DNA from: Propionibacteriaceae bacterium
GTDB lineage: Bacteria > Actinomycetota > Actinomycetes > Propionibacteriales > Propionibacteriaceae
Length of the DNA: 8,303 nt
Reading direction: 5' to 3'
NCBI GenBank assembly: GCA_009778535.1
Contig: WRJP01000081.1
Coordinates: forward strand, 1-8,303
Part shown: one piece after another, positions 5,999-8,303 of the stretch
Layout: the number at the start of each line of letters is the position of its first letter
Numbering within the stretch: the first letter of the stretch is position 1
Program-made: the position numbers and the translations under genes
The notes under the pieces: model-generated
Seen by the model: the letters and a program-made list of their open reading frames with translations, nothing else
Database searches by the model: none
What the model was told of the DNA's origin: nothing

Positions 5999-7207
5999 TT
6001 ACTCTCCTTCTCCGATGCTGGAAACCTCTAGCGGAGTATCCGCTGCACCAGGTTCGGGCTCTTGTGCCACGACGCTGGTAGGCACTACCGCAGCTTCAGT
6101 TTGTGTGCCACAGGCGTTGCAGAAGTTTGCCGCCGGCATCAGCGGCATTTCGCACTTGGAACAAACTTTCATATCTGCTTTGGAGACCCCACCGAAAAAC
6201 TCGGAACAAGCTGCTGTCGTAAGCGCTCCTTCCATCAGACCGAGCTGCAAGACTGCGCGAATCCGCAAAATCAACAATCCTAAAATGATTGCTCCAAAGA
6301 TGATCTGCAAGAAAATCGCCAACATCGGCGTGCCAACGAAACCTAACAGATATATCCCGAGTGCGTACACCGCATTTGCGCCAACCGCTATGCCAACCGC
6401 CACGAAATATCGCGGCGAGAAGCCATCGTAGCCCTTCCCTAATCCGGCGAACTCTGCCGCCGCCAAGCCAGACGCAGTACCGATGATCAGCGGCTTAATC
6501 AAACCTTCCAGAAGAATCAACGGTGCCCACTGGCCAGGTTCGGCACTAGCCAAACCTCCAGTCAGCAAATCCCACTGTCTAATCAGCGTGTCGCCTGCGG
6601 CGTACGCAAGACCACTTGTGATACCGAACGTCACGCCATCCATCAGATCATCGAATTTGGGGCGCGAAGCCAACAGCACTGGACCCAACTGGCGAATGAT
6701 TTCACCCACGATAGGTACGAGCAAGACAAGCAGCAAGATAGCTATCGGACTTGGAGAACTTGGCACCCCGCTCAGACTCACCCGCATCGGCAACCAGCCC
6801 TTCCACACCAAGCTGAACCCCACGCTGAGCGCCCCAGTCAACGCGAAGGCTATTCCGACGACCAGAACCGGCGCGTCCTTCCACAGGTTGACGTCGTAGA
6901 GATAAGTAAGGTAGACGACTGGAACGGCGAAGGCAGCGACCAGTACGGCAATTGGTAACGCTCCGAACAGTGAAGCCAGCAACGCGACACCGATAGCTAT
7001 TGTGAAGGCGATCCGATATGTCTGAGGATGGCGTGTCGCACCGCGCGGCATGATCGATGAAACAATAGCAAACGACGCTACCGGCTCGTCAGGCTTGGAA
7101 AAAAAACGACGTTTGATGTCTTGATCGTCTGGATACAAGTCGGTTCCGCAACTCTGACAGTAGTCGGCGACATCCGGCAAAGCAGTTGAGCACGCTGGGC
7201 AAATCAT
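5999..7207 (-). CDS. Double zinc-ribbon polytopic membrane protein with divergent PrsW-like core
   Basis: A 402-residue protein with a zinc ribbon at each end: Cys3, 6, 17 and 20 (CPAC, CQSC) and Cys349, 352, 363 and 366 (CSKC, CNAC). Between them are about eight hydrophobic helices (roughly 67-85, 86-104, 112-135, 153-178, 189-207, 228-252, 265-288, 296-316). Residues 166-206 resemble PrsW intramembrane proteases: IVGEIIRQL sits where the family has EExxK, and DGVTFGITSGLAYAAGDTL where it has DGxxYG...GFA..EN. One Glu of the EE pair is Gly, Lys is Arg, EN is GD, and the later family His is not seen in the matching helix, so it is probably not an active protease. Both ribbons should be cytosolic if the helix count is even. 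GGGAGG lies 8 bases before the ATG. The tail is acidic. It is coupled to the Pro-rich gene downstream. Confidence 0.85.
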   Translation of the reverse strand: MICPACSTALPDVADYCQSCGTDLYPDDQDIKRRFFSKPDEPVASFAIVSSIMPRGATRHPQTYRIAFTIAIGVALLASLFGALPIAVLVAAFAVPVVYLTYLYDVNLWKDAPVLVVGIAFALTGALSVGFSLVWKGWLPMRVSLSGVPSSPSPIAILLLVLLVPIVGEIIRQLGPVLLASRPKFDDLMDGVTFGITSGLAYAAGDTLIRQWDLLTGGLASAEPGQWAPLILLEGLIKPLIIGTASGLAAAEFAGLGKGYDGFSPRYFVAVGIAVGANAVYALGIYLLGFVGTPMLAIFLQIIFGAIILGLLILRIRAVLQLGLMEGALTTAACSEFFGGVSKADMKVCSKCEMPLMPAANFCNACGTQTEAAVVPTSVVAQEPEPGAADTPLEVSSIGEGE

Positions 7208-7244
7208 GTCTCAAACCTCCCATTTCAACAATGATTACCGCACC

Positions 7245-7250
7245 ATCCTA
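7245..7250 (-). promoter_or_regulatory. Possible -10 box for the zinc-ribbon gene
   Basis: On the minus strand TAGGAT lies 37 bases before the start at 7207 and matches the same actinobacterial -10 pattern seen before nagB. No convincing -35 is present at 16-18 bases, so this is a weak call. It would let the zinc-ribbon and Pro-rich genes be transcribed apart from the DUF2207 gene. Confidence 0.25.
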
Positions 7251-7305
7251 ATGGGGTGAAAAAGGATTTGTTAGAGGGCAAACGACCTTAATCCCCAATT
7301 CTTAC

Positions 7306-7318
7306 CAGCTCAAAGCTG
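7306..7318 (-). terminator. Short hairpin just after the DUF2207 stop codon
   Basis: CAGCT-CAA-AGCTG is a perfect 5-bp stem with a 3-base loop, starting one base after the TAA stop. No T-run follows on the minus strand, so it may be only a weak terminator or an mRNA-end structure. Confidence 0.22.
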
Positions 7319-7319
7319 A

Positions 7320-8303
7320 TTAGCGCTCCAGCAAGGTGCCTTGCACTGTTGTAATGAAATTATCTAACGAATCTGGCAGGTACTTTAACCGCCAATCAGC
7401 AGGAGCGTCATACCAGGAAACATCTGTGGCGACGTACTCATTGTTAAGGTCACAGCTGACGAGCGCGTCGAGCCACCGATCCCAACCACCGAGCACAATT
7501 GCGTACGGCAAGATCAGCGAAACCTGTTCGATCTCCCGTTCACGCAGTAGTTGGCTGGTGGGCTGAGTTTCCAAGGTGATTGTCAATAACTGTAAGCCTC
7601 GTAGCATTCCTGCACCTTTACTGGTACGTGCCGGCATTTCCTGTGCCACGAAGATAACGCCTAATGCAAGAACCAATAGCATCAAACCCGTCAACCCGAA
7701 ACTCGTCAACCACGCCAACAATACGGTTGCTACTACTGCCAGACCCAACACGATCCAACCGATTCTGCTCCAAATATTCCGGATGGAATCTGGACGGCGA
7801 GCGAAATAATCCTGCGCCACAACTTCGTCATAAAGCTGTGATTGCACTTCACCGATCACCGCTGGCACTGAGCTAGTGAGATCGGAAACTGTAGTGGCAG
7901 CACTTCCAACGGGCGCAATAGCCTCAAGCAAAGTACGCTCGTAGCGATACAGCGATTCGGTATCAATGTCTCTACGAGTGAAGGTCCATTCGGGCGGGGA
8001 GAACGGTGTTTCGCGTGGCAATTCTGTGATCTCAAGGTAGCCTCTCACAGCAAGATCCAATATCGTCGCGGTAATGTCAACAGGATCGACGCTTTCGTCA
8101 ACCACCGTTCCAATCAGACCCGGGGTGATACCCTCCATTACTCGGAATTCAGATTGACCTTCAGCAATCGGGTGGAACTCAGCTACCGCGATGGCGTTGC
8201 CGCTGGCAAAGTCAGTTCCGAAACGCCGGTGAGTCAAGAACAGCGCGAGTGCTCCGACTATCAGAATTCCAAGCGCTATCAACAATTCGAGTGGTGCCAC
8301 GCT
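7320..8303 (-). CDS. DUF2207 membrane protein, C-terminal part (cut by window edge)
   Basis: About 327 codons of a gene that runs in from the right edge. A GTG at 8300 could be read as a start, but the visible part matches only the C-terminal half of DUF2207 proteins, so the signal peptide and N-terminal extracellular domain probably lie outside the window. Counted from that GTG: a membrane helix at about 4-22; a cytosolic region with DITATILDLAVRGYLEI (75-91), the family's nucleotide-independent winged-helix-like stretch; two helices at about 180-198 and 202-219; then MPARTSKGAGMLRGLQ (222-237) and LPYAIVLGGWDRW (264-276), both family hallmarks. The C-terminus ends LLER. The function of DUF2207 proteins is not established. 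It lies 112 bp upstream of the zinc-ribbon gene on the same strand and may belong to the same envelope cluster. Confidence 0.88.
   Translation of the reverse strand, partial: SVAPLELLIALGILIVGALALFLTHRRFGTDFASGNAIAVAEFHPIAEGQSEFRVMEGITPGLIGTVVDESVDPVDITATILDLAVRGYLEITELPRETPFSPPEWTFTRRDIDTESLYRYERTLLEAIAPVGSAATTVSDLTSSVPAVIGEVQSQLYDEVVAQDYFARRPDSIRNIWSRIGWIVLGLAVVATVLLAWLTSFGLTGLMLLVLALGVIFVAQEMPARTSKGAGMLRGLQLLTITLETQPTSQLLREREIEQVSLILPYAIVLGGWDRWLDALVSCDLNNEYVATDVSWYDAPADWRLKYLPDSLDNFITTVQGTLLER

Noticed and set aside
5778..6431. A long plus-strand open frame opposite the Pro-rich and zinc-ribbon genes
   Set aside because: Its product is Arg/Ser-rich low-complexity sequence antisense to two well-supported genes, with no family resemblance.

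Overview
The window looks like chromosomal DNA of a moderate-GC actinomycete (Actinomycetota, possibly an Actinomycetaceae-like lineage). The signs are -10-like TAGGAT hexamers matching the streptomycete-type TAGRRT pattern, a Pro/Gln/Tyr-rich bitopic membrane protein, an MFS_3-type exporter, and NagA/NagB of Gram-positive type. The assignment rests on gene style only; no rRNA or marker gene is present.

Plus strand, left part (1-2821). The first ~330 bases hold no convincing gene but carry a 22-bp direct repeat. Then come a small two-repeat DUF1508 (YegP-like) protein (333-704), a 12-helix MFS_3 transporter (973-2271) whose start is overlapped by an inverted repeat that could be an operator, and a lipoprotein with a complete rhodanese domain (2396-2791) followed by a plausible intrinsic terminator.

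Minus strand, right part (8303-2859). Reading leftward these are: the C-terminal half of a DUF2207 membrane protein cut by the window edge (8303-7320); a polytopic protein with a zinc ribbon at each end and a divergent PrsW-like core (7207-5999); a Pro-rich single-pass membrane protein starting 2 bp after it (5996-4998); then glucosamine-6-phosphate deaminase nagB (4792-4019) and N-acetylglucosamine-6-phosphate deacetylase nagA (3962-2859). The nag genes converge on the rhodanese gene.

How they work together: NagA removes acetate from GlcNAc-6-phosphate and NagB turns the product into fructose-6-phosphate and ammonia, so the pair feeds amino sugars from the environment or from wall recycling into glycolysis. 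No amino-sugar transporter or nag regulator lies in the window, but a TTACCA/TGGTAA inverted repeat upstream of nagB is a candidate operator. The three membrane genes upstream of nagB form a separate cluster of unknown function. Its most unusual member is the PrsW-like protein, which appears to have lost key catalytic residues of the protease family. The rest of the window is ordinary; I see no RNA gene, no CRISPR array and no complete mobile element.
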